Shown here piece after piece: positions 9,353 through 17,450 of a stretch of 64,000 nucleotides of DNA. This DNA comes from an uncultured Maribacter sp. (GTDB lineage: Bacteria; Bacteroidota; Bacteroidia; Flavobacteriales; Flavobacteriaceae): NCBI RefSeq assembly GCF_947496775.1, contig NZ_CANMDU010000003.1, positions 124,001 to 188,000 on the forward strand, written 5' to 3'. The position numbers and the translations under genes were made by a program. The notes under the pieces are model-generated. The model saw only the letters and a list, made by a program, of their open reading frames with translations, made no database searches and was not told where the DNA came from. Every line of letters begins with the position of its first letter. Positions within the stretch are counted from its first letter, which is position 1.

Positions 9353-9634
9353 ATGCATTATTTATATATTATTTACTCTGTTGCATTAGATAAATATTAC
9401 GCAGGAGAATCGACTAAACCCTTAGTTAGACTTGAACAACATAACTCACATTACTTTAAAAAAGGATTTACTAATGCTGCTAATGACTGGAAAATTGTTT
9501 TAACAAAAAAATGTAATTCTAAAACCGATGCAATCTATCTTGAAAAATTTATTAAGCGAATGAAAAGCTCTAAGTTCATCAAAAAAATTATCCTAAATCC
9601 AAAAATTCTAGAAGATATACTTAACAAAAAATAA
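9353..9634 (+). CDS. Small GIY-YIG nuclease, copy 2
   Basis: 93 residues, differing from copy 1 at two positions (T17A and a V/I change near residue 81). All catalytic-motif residues seen in copy 1 are kept, and nearly all base differences are silent. This implies a fairly recent duplication with the protein still under selection. It lies inside repeat unit 2 with the same distance to the hairpin and palindrome. Confidence 0.85.
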   Translation: MHYLYIIYSVALDKYYAGESTKPLVRLEQHNSHYFKKGFTNAANDWKIVLTKKCNSKTDAIYLEKFIKRMKSSKFIKKIILNPKILEDILNKK

Positions 9635-9680
9635 CTATAACCTGGTTCCCCCGAAGCTTCGGGGCTGGAGGCACCATAAT

Positions 9681-9709
9681 AAATCCTTACTCTTTTTAGT
9701 AAGGATTTA
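9681..9709 (+). terminator. Terminator after the repeat array
   Basis: AAATCCTTAC, an eight-base loop, GTAAGGATTT followed by ATTTTG. This different hairpin replaces the AACCCTGC one after the third tRNA-like tail and may be the original context 3' of the array. Confidence 0.6.
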
Positions 9710-9849
9710 TTTTGTTTGTACAATTTCCTAAACTTATATTTTTAGAAATAGTAAGATTACAAAAACAATAGCGACAAATATCCATGTAAACTTAAAATAT
9801 AAAAATGTTTTTCTATATATTTTATAATAACTAAACATCTCTAAAATAG

Positions 9850-9857
9850 TATCTTTG
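9850..9857 (+). promoter_or_regulatory. Probable -7 element before the rhodanese gene
   Basis: TATCTTTG fits TAnnTTTG and lies 23 bases before the start codon at 9881. No clear -33 TTG is seen at the expected distance, so the promoter is a weaker match. It would start the arsenosugar-type operon. Confidence 0.5.
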
Positions 9858-9880
9858 GTATAACTCCTTATTTAAAAATT

Positions 9881-10375
9881 ATGCGTTCATTTAGTATTAT
9901 ATTTTTAATGTTACTTTTCTCTTACGTTTCGCAGGGGCAATCAAAATTAGAAAAAACATTAAAACTATATAACAGCGAATCTGTGCCATACATATACACA
10001 GAAGAGTTGGCTTCTATGGAAAATATTGTTCTTTTAGATACCAGAAAAAAAAATGAATATACTGTTAGCCACCTAAAAAATGCTATTTGGGTAGGTTACG
10101 ATTCTTTTAATAAAAAAGCTGTTTCATCCAAAGTTACAGATAAAAAAACTCCAATTGTTGTTTATTGTTCCATTGGTGTTCGTTCCGAAAATATTGGCGA
10201 ACTTCTCCTTGAAATGGGCTATACTAATGTTAAAAATTTATATGGTGGTATTTTTGAATGGAAAAACAAAGACCAACCCGTTTTTAACATGGAAAATACA
10301 GAAACCGAAAACGTCCATGCATACGACAAACAATGGGGTAAACTTTTAAAAAAAGGTAAAAAAATATACAAATAA
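9881..10375 (+). CDS. Exported rhodanese-like protein
   Basis: 164 residues with a signal peptide (about 1-19). It has a single rhodanese domain with the active-site loop CSIGVR, Cys96, after the strand PIVVY, and LLDTRKKNEY as the N-terminal rhodanese motif. Such single-domain proteins carry a persulfide or bind oxyanions. It is the first gene of a tight rightward operon (three bases to the next gene) with arsenosugar-type genes. This could point to a role with arsenic or thiol chemistry, but that is inference. Confidence 0.8.
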   Translation: MRSFSIIFLMLLFSYVSQGQSKLEKTLKLYNSESVPYIYTEELASMENIVLLDTRKKNEYTVSHLKNAIWVGYDSFNKKAVSSKVTDKKTPIVVYCSIGVRSENIGELLLEMGYTNVKNLYGGIFEWKNKDQPVFNMENTETENVHAYDKQWGKLLKKGKKIYK

Positions 10376-10378
10376 CCT

Positions 10379-11050
10379 ATGGGTGTACTAAGTCCGAACG
10401 AAAATAAATCTGACGAACAAGCTATCCGATTTGAACTCGTAAACTCTAAAAACCTACTTCTTATTTTTACTCGAAATCCAGAATTGGGAAAATGTAAAAC
10501 ACGCCTAGCTGCTACAGTTGGCGAAAATGTTGCTCTGGAAATCTATAAGTTTCTTTTACAACATACCGCTAATATTACCAAAAACCTATACGCCACAAAG
10601 CACGTTTATTATTCCGAAGGAATTTGGGAAGACGATACGTGGGACAACGCCATTTTTAATAAAAAAATACAAGAAGGTTCCGATTTAGGAGTACGTATGC
10701 ATAATGCTTTTTTAGAAGGTTTTAAAAATGATTTTGAACATATTATCGTAATTGGAAGCGATATGTACGATTTATCCCAAGAAGATATTGAACAAGCATT
10801 TATTCAGCTAAACACCAACGATTATGTTATTGGCCCAGCTACAGATGGTGGGTATTACCTCTTAGGAATGAAAACTCTAAATTCCGATATTTTTAAGAAT
10901 AAATCTTGGGGTACAAATACCGTTTTAAAAGATACTTTAAAAGATTTAGAAAACACTAAAACACATATTTTAGAGGCTAAAAATGATGTAGATATTTATG
11001 AAGATATCCAAAACATAAAGGCCTTTACACCGTTTATAAAAAATATATGA
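10379..11050 (+). CDS. TIGR04282/DUF2064-type glycosyltransferase
   Basis: 223 residues. NPELGKCKTRLAA at about 35-47 is the nucleotide-binding start of DUF2064 (cofC/GT-A-like) proteins. IVIGSDMYDLS and GPATDGGYYLLGM are its other conserved blocks. Members of this family occur with ArsM and are named TIGR04282 arsenosugar biosynthesis glycosyltransferases. The sugar donor is not known from sequence. Its stop overlaps the PNP start (ATGA), so the two are translationally coupled. Confidence 0.85.
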   Translation: MGVLSPNENKSDEQAIRFELVNSKNLLLIFTRNPELGKCKTRLAATVGENVALEIYKFLLQHTANITKNLYATKHVYYSEGIWEDDTWDNAIFNKKIQEGSDLGVRMHNAFLEGFKNDFEHIIVIGSDMYDLSQEDIEQAFIQLNTNDYVIGPATDGGYYLLGMKTLNSDIFKNKSWGTNTVLKDTLKDLENTKTHILEAKNDVDIYEDIQNIKAFTPFIKNI

Positions 11051-11868
11051 TAGTAACAGAAAAACAATTACAAGAATCCGCGCAATTTCTTAAAAACAAA
11101 GGGTTTGCAGCACCTGAAATTGGAATCGTTTTGGGAACAGGATTAGGTAAACTAGTGGATGAAATAGAAAACCCCATTGTAGCGCACTACAGCCAAATTC
11201 CTTTTTTCCCATTAGCAACCGTAGAATTCCATTCAGGGAAATTAATTTACGGAACAATTGAAGGAAAAAAAGTAGTCGTAATGGAAGGCCGTTTTCATTT
11301 ATACGAAGGGTATGATTTAATGGATGTTACATATCCAATCCGGGTTATGCACCAATTAGGAATTAAAAGTCTCTTCATTTCTAATGCTGCCGGAGCCATC
11401 AATTTAGATTTTAAAAAAGGGGATTTAATGCTTATTGAAGATCATATTAATCTACAAGGCGGTTCTCCTTTAGCATTTAGGAACGTAGGAGAATTTGGAG
11501 ATCGGTTTGTAGACATGCTAGAACCTTACCATCCTAAAATGCGCGAACAACTTAAAACTATAGCTAAAAATGAAGGTATAACTTTAAAAACTGGGGTTTA
11601 CGCCTCCGTTGTTGGTCCTCAACTAGAAACCAAAGCAGAATACCGTATGCTAAAAATTATTGGTGCAGATGCTGTTGGGATGAGTACGGTACCTGAGGTA
11701 ATTGTAGCAAACCATTTAAAATTACCTATTGTAGCAGTATCTGTGCTTACAGATGAATGCGACCCTGACAACTTACAAGCAGTAAATATTGAAGAAATTA
11801 TTGCTATTGCAGGGAAAGCAGAACCAAAAATGATACAATTATTTAAAGAATTAATAAAACAATTATGA
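11047..11868 (+). CDS. Purine-nucleoside phosphorylase
   Basis: 273 residues, the size of trimeric class I PNPs. The phosphate-binding GTGLG lies near residue 29, and MEGRFHLYEGY, ISNAAGAIN, GPQLETKAEYRML and GADAVGMSTVPEV are the standard substrate-site blocks. It cleaves purine (deoxy)nucleosides with phosphate. Coupled by four-base overlaps on both sides to the glycosyltransferase and ArsM. A role in removing adenine from 5'-deoxyadenosyl-arsenic intermediates is plausible from this context (inference); general purine salvage is the alternative. Confidence 0.92.
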   Translation: MIVTEKQLQESAQFLKNKGFAAPEIGIVLGTGLGKLVDEIENPIVAHYSQIPFFPLATVEFHSGKLIYGTIEGKKVVVMEGRFHLYEGYDLMDVTYPIRVMHQLGIKSLFISNAAGAINLDFKKGDLMLIEDHINLQGGSPLAFRNVGEFGDRFVDMLEPYHPKMREQLKTIAKNEGITLKTGVYASVVGPQLETKAEYRMLKIIGADAVGMSTVPEVIVANHLKLPIVAVSVLTDECDPDNLQAVNIEEIIAIAGKAEPKMIQLFKELIKQL

Positions 11869-12830
11869 GTTATTTAGATGCTACAAATGATCTTTATAAA
11901 GATGCTGCATTAACTCCCGATGTTGGACTTTGTTGCACCACTAATCCCGTTTGGCAATTTCCAGGACTTTCTATACCAACCATAATGCAAGAAATGAATT
12001 ATGGCTGTGGAAGTACGGTTTCTGCACAAGATTTAGTAAACAACCCTAAAGTTCTATATGTTGGTGTAGGTGGGGGTATGGAGCTGCTTCAATTCTCTTA
12101 TTTTTCCAGACAAAAAGGAGGTGTTACTGGAGTTGATGTTGTTGACGAAATGCTAGAAGCGTCTAGAAAAAATTTTAAAATTGCCGAAGAAGAAAACGAT
12201 TGGTTTAAGAGCGACTATGTAAACCTAGTAAAAGGCGATGCGCTAAATCTACCCATTGAAGATGAAAGTATGGACGTAGCTGCGCAAAATTGTCTATTTA
12301 ATATCTTTAAGGCTGAAGATTTAAAGAAAGCTGTATCGGAAATGTATCGCGTTCTAAAACCACATGGCAGATTAGTAATGAGTGATCCTACTTGTGAGCA
12401 ACCTATGAACGATACACTAAGAAATGATGACAGAATAAGAGCCCTTTGTTTAAGTGGAAGTTTACCAATTAAAGAATATGTAAAAGCATTAACCGATGCT
12501 GGCTTTGGAACGATAGAAATAAGAGCACGTAAATCTTACCGTGTTCTTTCTCCTAACCACTATCCTACGGATGAATTGGTATTTATAGAATCCATAGAAA
12601 TTGCAGCCATTAAAGATCCCATGCCAGAAGATGGTCCTTGTATTTTTACTGGAAAAACAGCAATTTATTACGGAGATGAGGAGTATTTTGATGATAAAAA
12701 GGGACATGTTCTTATGCAAAATATGCCTATCGCAATTTGCGATAAAACAGCAAACGATTTATCTAAACTAAAACAACCCATACATATTAGTGAAAGTACC
12801 TGGCACTATAACGGTGGAGGGTGTTGTTAA
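11865..12830 (+). CDS. arsM: Arsenite S-adenosylmethionine methyltransferase, arsenosugar type
   Basis: 321 residues. The class I methyltransferase fold is shown by the strand LYVGVGGGMELLQF, the acidic end of strand 2 (VDVVDEM), and GDALNLPIEDESMD. Cysteines in GLCCTTNPVW, NYGCGST, QNCLFN and the C-terminal GGGCC tail are arranged as in the ArsM branch linked to arsenosugar formation. It would methylate As(III) with SAM in the cytoplasm. The neighbours (PNP, two glycosyltransferases, DUF547) fit that branch, but the usual radical SAM partner ArsS is not in the window. Confidence 0.88.
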   Translation: MSYLDATNDLYKDAALTPDVGLCCTTNPVWQFPGLSIPTIMQEMNYGCGSTVSAQDLVNNPKVLYVGVGGGMELLQFSYFSRQKGGVTGVDVVDEMLEASRKNFKIAEEENDWFKSDYVNLVKGDALNLPIEDESMDVAAQNCLFNIFKAEDLKKAVSEMYRVLKPHGRLVMSDPTCEQPMNDTLRNDDRIRALCLSGSLPIKEYVKALTDAGFGTIEIRARKSYRVLSPNHYPTDELVFIESIEIAAIKDPMPEDGPCIFTGKTAIYYGDEEYFDDKKGHVLMQNMPIAICDKTANDLSKLKQPIHISESTWHYNGGGCC

Positions 12831-12851
12831 ACGTAAAAGATAATAATTTTG
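12824..12851 (+). promoter_or_regulatory. Promoter before the DUF547 gene
   Basis: TTG at 12824-12826, a 17-base spacer, then TAATTTTG (12844-12851), matching the Bacteroidota promoter. It starts in the last codons of arsM and lies 45 bases before the DUF547 gene. Confidence 0.6.
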
Positions 12852-12895
12852 TAAGGTAACCGTATACAAGCCTACTATTTAATTAAACTTTTTAT

Positions 12896-13618
12896 ATGCG
12901 TTTATCTATTTTGTTAATTTCTGTAGTAGTTTGGTCTTGGAGTAATCTAATGACCGCCCAAACTACTACAGAAAACTTACATTCTGGTTGGAATACTTTA
13001 TTAAAAACCTATGTAGATGCCGATGGTAATGTGGACTACAAAAATCTAAAAAGTTGCACCCCAAAAATAGCTGCTTATTTAGCAAAACTAGAGAATAATG
13101 CTCCTAACTATACTTGGAGTAAAAATGAAAAACTAGCGTTTTACATTAATCTTTATAATGCAGCAACAGTAAAGTTAATTCTAGATAACTATCCCATAAA
13201 AAGTATTAAGAAAATTTCTAGACCATGGGATAAGAAATGGATAGCCGTTGGCGATAAGACTCTTTCGTTAGGCGATATTGAACACAAGGTTCTTAGAAAA
13301 ATGCAAGAACCTAGAATTCACTTTGTTATTAATTGCGCCTCGTATTCTTGTCCTAAATTAAAAAACGAAGCTTTTGTTTCTTCCCAGATAGAAAATCAGC
13401 TAGAAGAAGCTACTAGAAGTTTTATAAATGACCCAAAGAGAAATAAAATCGATAGTAAAGAAGCTAAACTATCTAAAATTTTTAACTGGTTTAAAAAAGA
13501 TTTTACTACTAAAGGTTCTGTATTAGATTTTATAACACCTTATACTTCGGTAAAACTTACAAAACAAACAGATATTGATTATGTAGATTATAATTGGAGC
13601 TTAAATGAAAAAAAATAA
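12896..13618 (+). CDS. DUF547 exported protein
   Basis: 240 residues with signal peptide (about 1-21, ending MTAQ). The DUF547 hallmark blocks are present: KLAFYINLYNAATVKLIL and IHFVINCASYSCPKL. The family's reaction is unknown; the conserved Cys/Ser and His residues suggest a hydrolase or peptidase-like fold. The gene is a regular neighbour of arsenosugar-type glycosyltransferases, and its end overlaps the next start by 14 bases. Confidence 0.82.
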   Translation: MRLSILLISVVVWSWSNLMTAQTTTENLHSGWNTLLKTYVDADGNVDYKNLKSCTPKIAAYLAKLENNAPNYTWSKNEKLAFYINLYNAATVKLILDNYPIKSIKKISRPWDKKWIAVGDKTLSLGDIEHKVLRKMQEPRIHFVINCASYSCPKLKNEAFVSSQIENQLEEATRSFINDPKRNKIDSKEAKLSKIFNWFKKDFTTKGSVLDFITPYTSVKLTKQTDIDYVDYNWSLNEKK

Positions 13619-14315
13619 GTCCCAAATATCTATTATTATTCCTGTTTTAAATGAAGAGAAAAACATTGCTAAGCTATTAGATTTTCTTAGGAAGAACATC
13701 TCTAAAGCCAATTTAGTCAAAGAAATTATTATAGTGGATGGTGGCAGCACAGACAACTCTGTATCTATTGCTAAAGAAAATGGAGCAATAGTGGTTTCCT
13801 CTAAAAAAGGTAGAGCCGTACAAATGAATAGTGGTGCCAAAATAGCAACCGGAGATATTCTTTATTTTTTACATGTAGATACTTTTCCTCCTAAAAATTT
13901 TGATTTTTTTATTCATAAATCTATTTCTAAGAATAAAGAGTCTGGTTGTTTTAGGATGGCTTTTGATAGTAGTAATCTCTTTTTAAATTTCTTTGCTTGG
14001 TTCTCTAAACTTAATTATCAAATTTGCCGTGGAGGTGATCAATCCCTTTTTATTACCAAAAATTTATTCGCAAAAATTAATGGTTTTAATGAGGAATATA
14101 AGATTTATGAGGACAATGAAATTATAGAAAGAGTCTATGAGAATACTAAATTCGTTGTTCTCCCTCAAAAAGTAAAAACCTCCGCTAGGAGATATGAAGA
14201 AATAGGGTTTTACAGACTACAATTCTATTTTGGCATAATCCACTTTAAAAAACTTTTTGGGGCAAGCCCAGATAAATTGTACGATTTTTATCGTAGAAAA
14301 ATTGCTGCTAGTTAA
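13605..14315 (+). CDS. TIGR04283-type family 2 glycosyltransferase
   Basis: 236 residues, GT-A fold. SIIIPVLNEEKNI at the N-terminus, IIIVDGGSTDNS at about 43-54, YFLHVDTFPP as the metal-binding DxD-like block, and RGGDQSLF with EDNEIIER as the acceptor-side motifs. The family TIGR04283 is named for arsenosugar biosynthesis. Last gene of the arsenosugar-type operon; its final eight bases overlap the end of the oppositely oriented oxidoreductase. Confidence 0.85.
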   Translation: MKKNKSQISIIIPVLNEEKNIAKLLDFLRKNISKANLVKEIIIVDGGSTDNSVSIAKENGAIVVSSKKGRAVQMNSGAKIATGDILYFLHVDTFPPKNFDFFIHKSISKNKESGCFRMAFDSSNLFLNFFAWFSKLNYQICRGGDQSLFITKNLFAKINGFNEEYKIYEDNEIIERVYENTKFVVLPQKVKTSARRYEEIGFYRLQFYFGIIHFKKLFGASPDKLYDFYRRKIAAS

Positions 14316-15321
14316 TTTTAACTAATTGTTTTCCTATATTTTTCTTTTCAAACAAACGGTTTAATGCTACAGGCATGTTTTCTAAACCAATTAAAATATC
14401 TTCTTGATAGTTTAACTTTCCTTCCGTAATCCATTGCGACATTTCTTTTTCGGCTATATGAAAATCTTTTTCAAAATCGTAAATAAAAAACCCTTCCATT
14501 TTAGATCTTGTAGCGCCGATTCTATGCCAATTATTTAAAGGATAAACAGAGGCATCTTTGCCATCCAAATATTGCGAAATTCTACCACAACAAACCACTC
14601 TAGCGTATCTCCTTAACTTTGTTAAAGCAATATCTAACAAAGGGCCACCTACATTATCAAAATAAACATCAATACCTTCTGGAAAAAAGGCATCAATTTG
14701 TTCTCCTATATTTTCGCTATTGTAATTTATAGCTCCTATATAACCAAGTTTATTAACGAGTAATTTACATTTTTCATCTGTACTAGCAAAGCCCACTGCC
14801 CTTGCTCCTTTAATGGCTACCAAGCTTCCAACAGAAGAACCCACACCACCAGCAGCAGCAGAAACCAAAACGTTTTCTCCTTTTTGTAAAGCCCCAACTT
14901 TATATAAACCAAAATAAGAAGTAAAACCCGTCATACCCAAAACACCTAGAGCTGTAGAATAAGGTAAAATTCGCTGTTCTACTTTATACATCATATGATA
15001 CGGGCTACCGTCACATATAACATATTCTTGCCATCCACATTTTCCTTGCACTATATCTCCTACATTAAAATCGGCATGTTTACTTTCTACCACTTCTCCT
15101 ACTCCTCTGCCCCGCATAACATCTCCGATTTGCAATGGAGCTTCTATTCCTGCACCATCTAGCATATAAAATTTCATTACGGGAGCTACAGACAAATAGA
15201 GCACTTTAATTAAAAACTCCCCAGGTTTAATCTTAGGCAGTGAAACTTTTTCTAATGCAAAGTCTGTCTTCTTTATATAATCCGTTGGTCTAGAAGCAAG
15301 AACTAATCTTTTATTATACAT
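14308..15321 (-). CDS. NADP-dependent MDR oxidoreductase (prostaglandin/curcumin-reductase type)
   Basis: 337 residues. Medium-chain dehydrogenase/reductase without the structural zinc cysteines. VLVSAAAGGVGSSVG is the NAD(P)-binding loop, and FPEGIDVYFDNVGG is characteristic of the PTGR/CurA branch, which reduces C=C bonds conjugated to carbonyls. The MRGRGVG block near residue 90 is also typical. It is divergent from the amidohydrolase gene across a region holding a partial copy of the cluster's palindrome (15351-15365), so it may be the left edge of the accessory cluster. Confidence 0.85.
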   Translation of the reverse strand: MYNKRLVLASRPTDYIKKTDFALEKVSLPKIKPGEFLIKVLYLSVAPVMKFYMLDGAGIEAPLQIGDVMRGRGVGEVVESKHADFNVGDIVQGKCGWQEYVICDGSPYHMMYKVEQRILPYSTALGVLGMTGFTSYFGLYKVGALQKGENVLVSAAAGGVGSSVGSLVAIKGARAVGFASTDEKCKLLVNKLGYIGAINYNSENIGEQIDAFFPEGIDVYFDNVGGPLLDIALTKLRRYARVVCCGRISQYLDGKDASVYPLNNWHRIGATRSKMEGFFIYDFEKDFHIAEKEMSQWITEGKLNYQEDILIGLENMPVALNRLFEKKNIGKQLVKIN

Positions 15322-15350
15322 TTGAAGATTATTTATCTTATTATTTTTAG

Positions 15351-15365
15351 TTTAATTAAGTTAAC
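15351..15365. promoter_or_regulatory. Possible single copy of the cluster operator
   Basis: TTTAA-TTAAG-TTAAC: one arm is exact and the first base of the other arm differs from RTTAA-N5-TTAAY. It lies between the divergent oxidoreductase and amidohydrolase genes, 38 bases before the preferred start at 15403. No second tandem copy is present. Confidence 0.4.
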
Positions 15366-15402
15366 TAATCATTTTTATTCTTGCAACATTTACAAACAAA
15401 TT

Positions 15403-16821
15403 ATGTCTTACTTATCTAAGTACCTGTTCTTTATAACCTTCATATTACTTTCTTGTTCTTCTAATGAAGTTTTTTTTGAAAATGCTTTATGTATAGAAAA
15501 TATACATACAATAAACCCTATTGACGGTCTAAAAAAAAATCAAACAGTGATAATACAAGGAGGAAAAATTATTAAAATATCTCCCTCAAGAAACATTAAT
15601 TTATCCCAAAAAAACACCATAATAAATGGTACTGACAAATATCTTATCCCAGGTCTTTGGGATACCCATGTACATTATGCGTATATAGAAGAATTGGCTC
15701 CATTAATGTCTAACCTATTTTTAAAATACGGAGTTACTAGTGTAAGAGATACTGGTGGCAAAATAGATATTGTTAAAAAATGGAAAGATAGAGCTTTAGA
15801 TAATCCTCTCGAAGCTCCAAGAATATTAATGGCAGGTCCTCTTTTAGATGGTATTCCTACGGTTTATGATGGTAGCGATACTCGACTCCCCGAACTTGCG
15901 GTTGGCCTTAATTCTATAGAAGCGATTACAAAACAAATAGATTTTTTGGAAAGTCAAAAAGTTGACTTTTTAAAGGCTTATGAGATGTTGAGTCCGCAGC
16001 AATTTCATCATATCTTAAAAATAGCGAATGAAAAAGGGCTAAAAGTAACAGGGCACATACCATTAAGTATGGATGTGATAAGTGCGTCTAATGCCGGTCT
16101 GCACAGCATAGAACACATGCGTAATTTAGATTTATCTTGCGCTTCAAACTCCGATGAGTTATTACAGGAGCGGAGAAAAATGCTTGCAAATAACGCCAAC
16201 ATTTCCGGAGGAAGATTGCGTTCTAAAATCCATAAAATGCAACAAGAAAAAGCAATAGACAACTATGATGAAACTAAGGCCGACTCCATTTTATCTGTCC
16301 TAAAAAGAAATGATACTTGGCAAATACCCACCTTAGCATTAAATACTTTTTATACAAGAAGATATTTTGAAAGACCAGAATGGCAAGAAAGCTATTCCGT
16401 ATTACCAGATTCTATCCAACATCATTGGCTATCTAGAGCAGAAGCTTTAACCGAAATAGTCCCTTCTGAATTTCGAAAAAAATATGATATATGGCACATA
16501 AAAATGGTTAAGAAAATTCACGATGCCAATATTCCCATTATGGCAGGCACAGATACGCCTATTGCTTATTTAACGCCTGGACTAAGCTTACATGAAGAAC
16601 TTGCCTCCTTGGTAGATGCTGGTTTAACACCTTTAGAAGCCCTTAAAACTGCCACAACAAACCCTGCAAAATATTTTAATTTAGAAAAAGAACTTGGAAA
16701 AATTAAAGAAGGCATGTGGGCCGATTTACTAATTCTAAATGACAACCCACTCGTAAATATTAAGAATACTACTAAAATTAATACCGTTATAAAACAGGGG
16801 AAAGTTCATCTTAAAAACTAA
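15403..16821 (+). CDS. Amidohydrolase-family lipoprotein
   Basis: 472 residues from the ATG at 15403. I prefer this start over 15322 because it begins a clean lipoprotein signal (MSYLSKYLFFITFILLSCSS). The metal-dependent hydrolase motifs are PGLWDTHVHY (first His pair), FLKAYEM (bridging Lys), VTGHIPLS and SIEHMR (His ligands) and AGTDTPI (Asp). These proteins resemble imidazolonepropionase/prolidase-like hydrolases that open cyclic amides or cut C-N bonds. Envelope location and position beside the cluster suggest action on an imported ring compound, but the substrate is unknown. Confidence 0.82.
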   Translation: MSYLSKYLFFITFILLSCSSNEVFFENALCIENIHTINPIDGLKKNQTVIIQGGKIIKISPSRNINLSQKNTIINGTDKYLIPGLWDTHVHYAYIEELAPLMSNLFLKYGVTSVRDTGGKIDIVKKWKDRALDNPLEAPRILMAGPLLDGIPTVYDGSDTRLPELAVGLNSIEAITKQIDFLESQKVDFLKAYEMLSPQQFHHILKIANEKGLKVTGHIPLSMDVISASNAGLHSIEHMRNLDLSCASNSDELLQERRKMLANNANISGGRLRSKIHKMQQEKAIDNYDETKADSILSVLKRNDTWQIPTLALNTFYTRRYFERPEWQESYSVLPDSIQHHWLSRAEALTEIVPSEFRKKYDIWHIKMVKKIHDANIPIMAGTDTPIAYLTPGLSLHEELASLVDAGLTPLEALKTATTNPAKYFNLEKELGKIKEGMWADLLILNDNPLVNIKNTTKINTVIKQGKVHLKN

Positions 16822-16881
16822 ACCAATAAAAAATAGCTCCTAACTATTTGTAAATCAAATTTCTTAGATTCAATTATATTA

Positions 16882-16912
16882 GTTAACTTTATTAACTATT
16901 AATTTTATTAAT
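16882..16912. promoter_or_regulatory. Tandem palindromic operator, site 1
   Basis: GTTAA-CTTTA-TTAAC, one base (T), then ATTAA-TTTTA-TTAAT. It lies 19 bases before the cytochrome gene start and heads the rightward 12-gene unit. Its layout matches the sites at 38255, 53345 and 54104. Confidence 0.7.
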
Positions 16913-16931
16913 TATAAATAATTCGGATCAG

Positions 16932-17435
16932 ATGCTGCAAATTTTGTTCTTATTTAAATCTACTTCTTCAAAGAAAAATAATTACTTTTTTATACTAGCT
17001 ATAGCCGGTATTTTTCTTTTTACTTCATGTGGAGAAAAAAAAGAAAAAGAAACCTTCGAAATAAAAAATAAGAAAAAAGTAGAAAATGTAGATGCAGCCG
17101 ATAAAACGACATCGATAAAAACAAACTCTCTTGGAAAACGAATGTTTATAGCTTGTGCAGCTTGCCATAACTTAAAAAAAGGAGAAGCCCATAAAGTTGG
17201 GCCTAACTTATACGGAATTTTTGGCAAAAAATCTGCTACTACAGAAGGTTTTGAATACTCTGAAGCACTTAAAACATCTGAAATAACATGGAGCGAAGAA
17301 ACCATTCGTAAATGGATGCAAGATCCTGCAGGTTACGTTCCCCAAACAAAAATGGCTTTTGTTGGTATTAAAAAAGAAGAGCAGCAGACTGCTTTAATTG
17401 AATACCTTAAAGAAGAAACAAAAACAGAGGAATAA
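16932..17435 (+). CDS. Class I c-type cytochrome lipoprotein
   Basis: 167 residues. The signal ends in a lipobox (FTSC, Cys33). The haem site is CAACH (75-79), with Met141 in TKMAF as probable second axial ligand, giving a cytochrome c2/c550-like domain (about 65-163). As the first gene of a unit that encodes several exported flavin oxidases, it most likely carries their electrons to the respiratory chain (inference). The 32 residues before the lipobox Cys are longer than usual. No other in-frame ATG lies before the signal, so this start is the best available. Confidence 0.85.
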   Translation: MLQILFLFKSTSSKKNNYFFILAIAGIFLFTSCGEKKEKETFEIKNKKKVENVDAADKTTSIKTNSLGKRMFIACAACHNLKKGEAHKVGPNLYGIFGKKSATTEGFEYSEALKTSEITWSEETIRKWMQDPAGYVPQTKMAFVGIKKEEQQTALIEYLKEETKTEE

Positions 17436-17450
17436 TTAATCTACAATGTC

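Larger units (their letters stand above)
9294..9664 (+). repeat. 371-bp tandem direct repeat, unit 2
   Basis: Second copy of the unit, running from the tRNA-like CTGGAGGCACCA through the same hairpin and the second GIY-YIG gene to a second copy of the CCCCGAAGCTTCGGGG palindrome (9649-9664). A third tRNA-like tail, CTGGAGGCACCA, follows at 9665-9676 and marks the end of the array. Confidence 0.85.
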
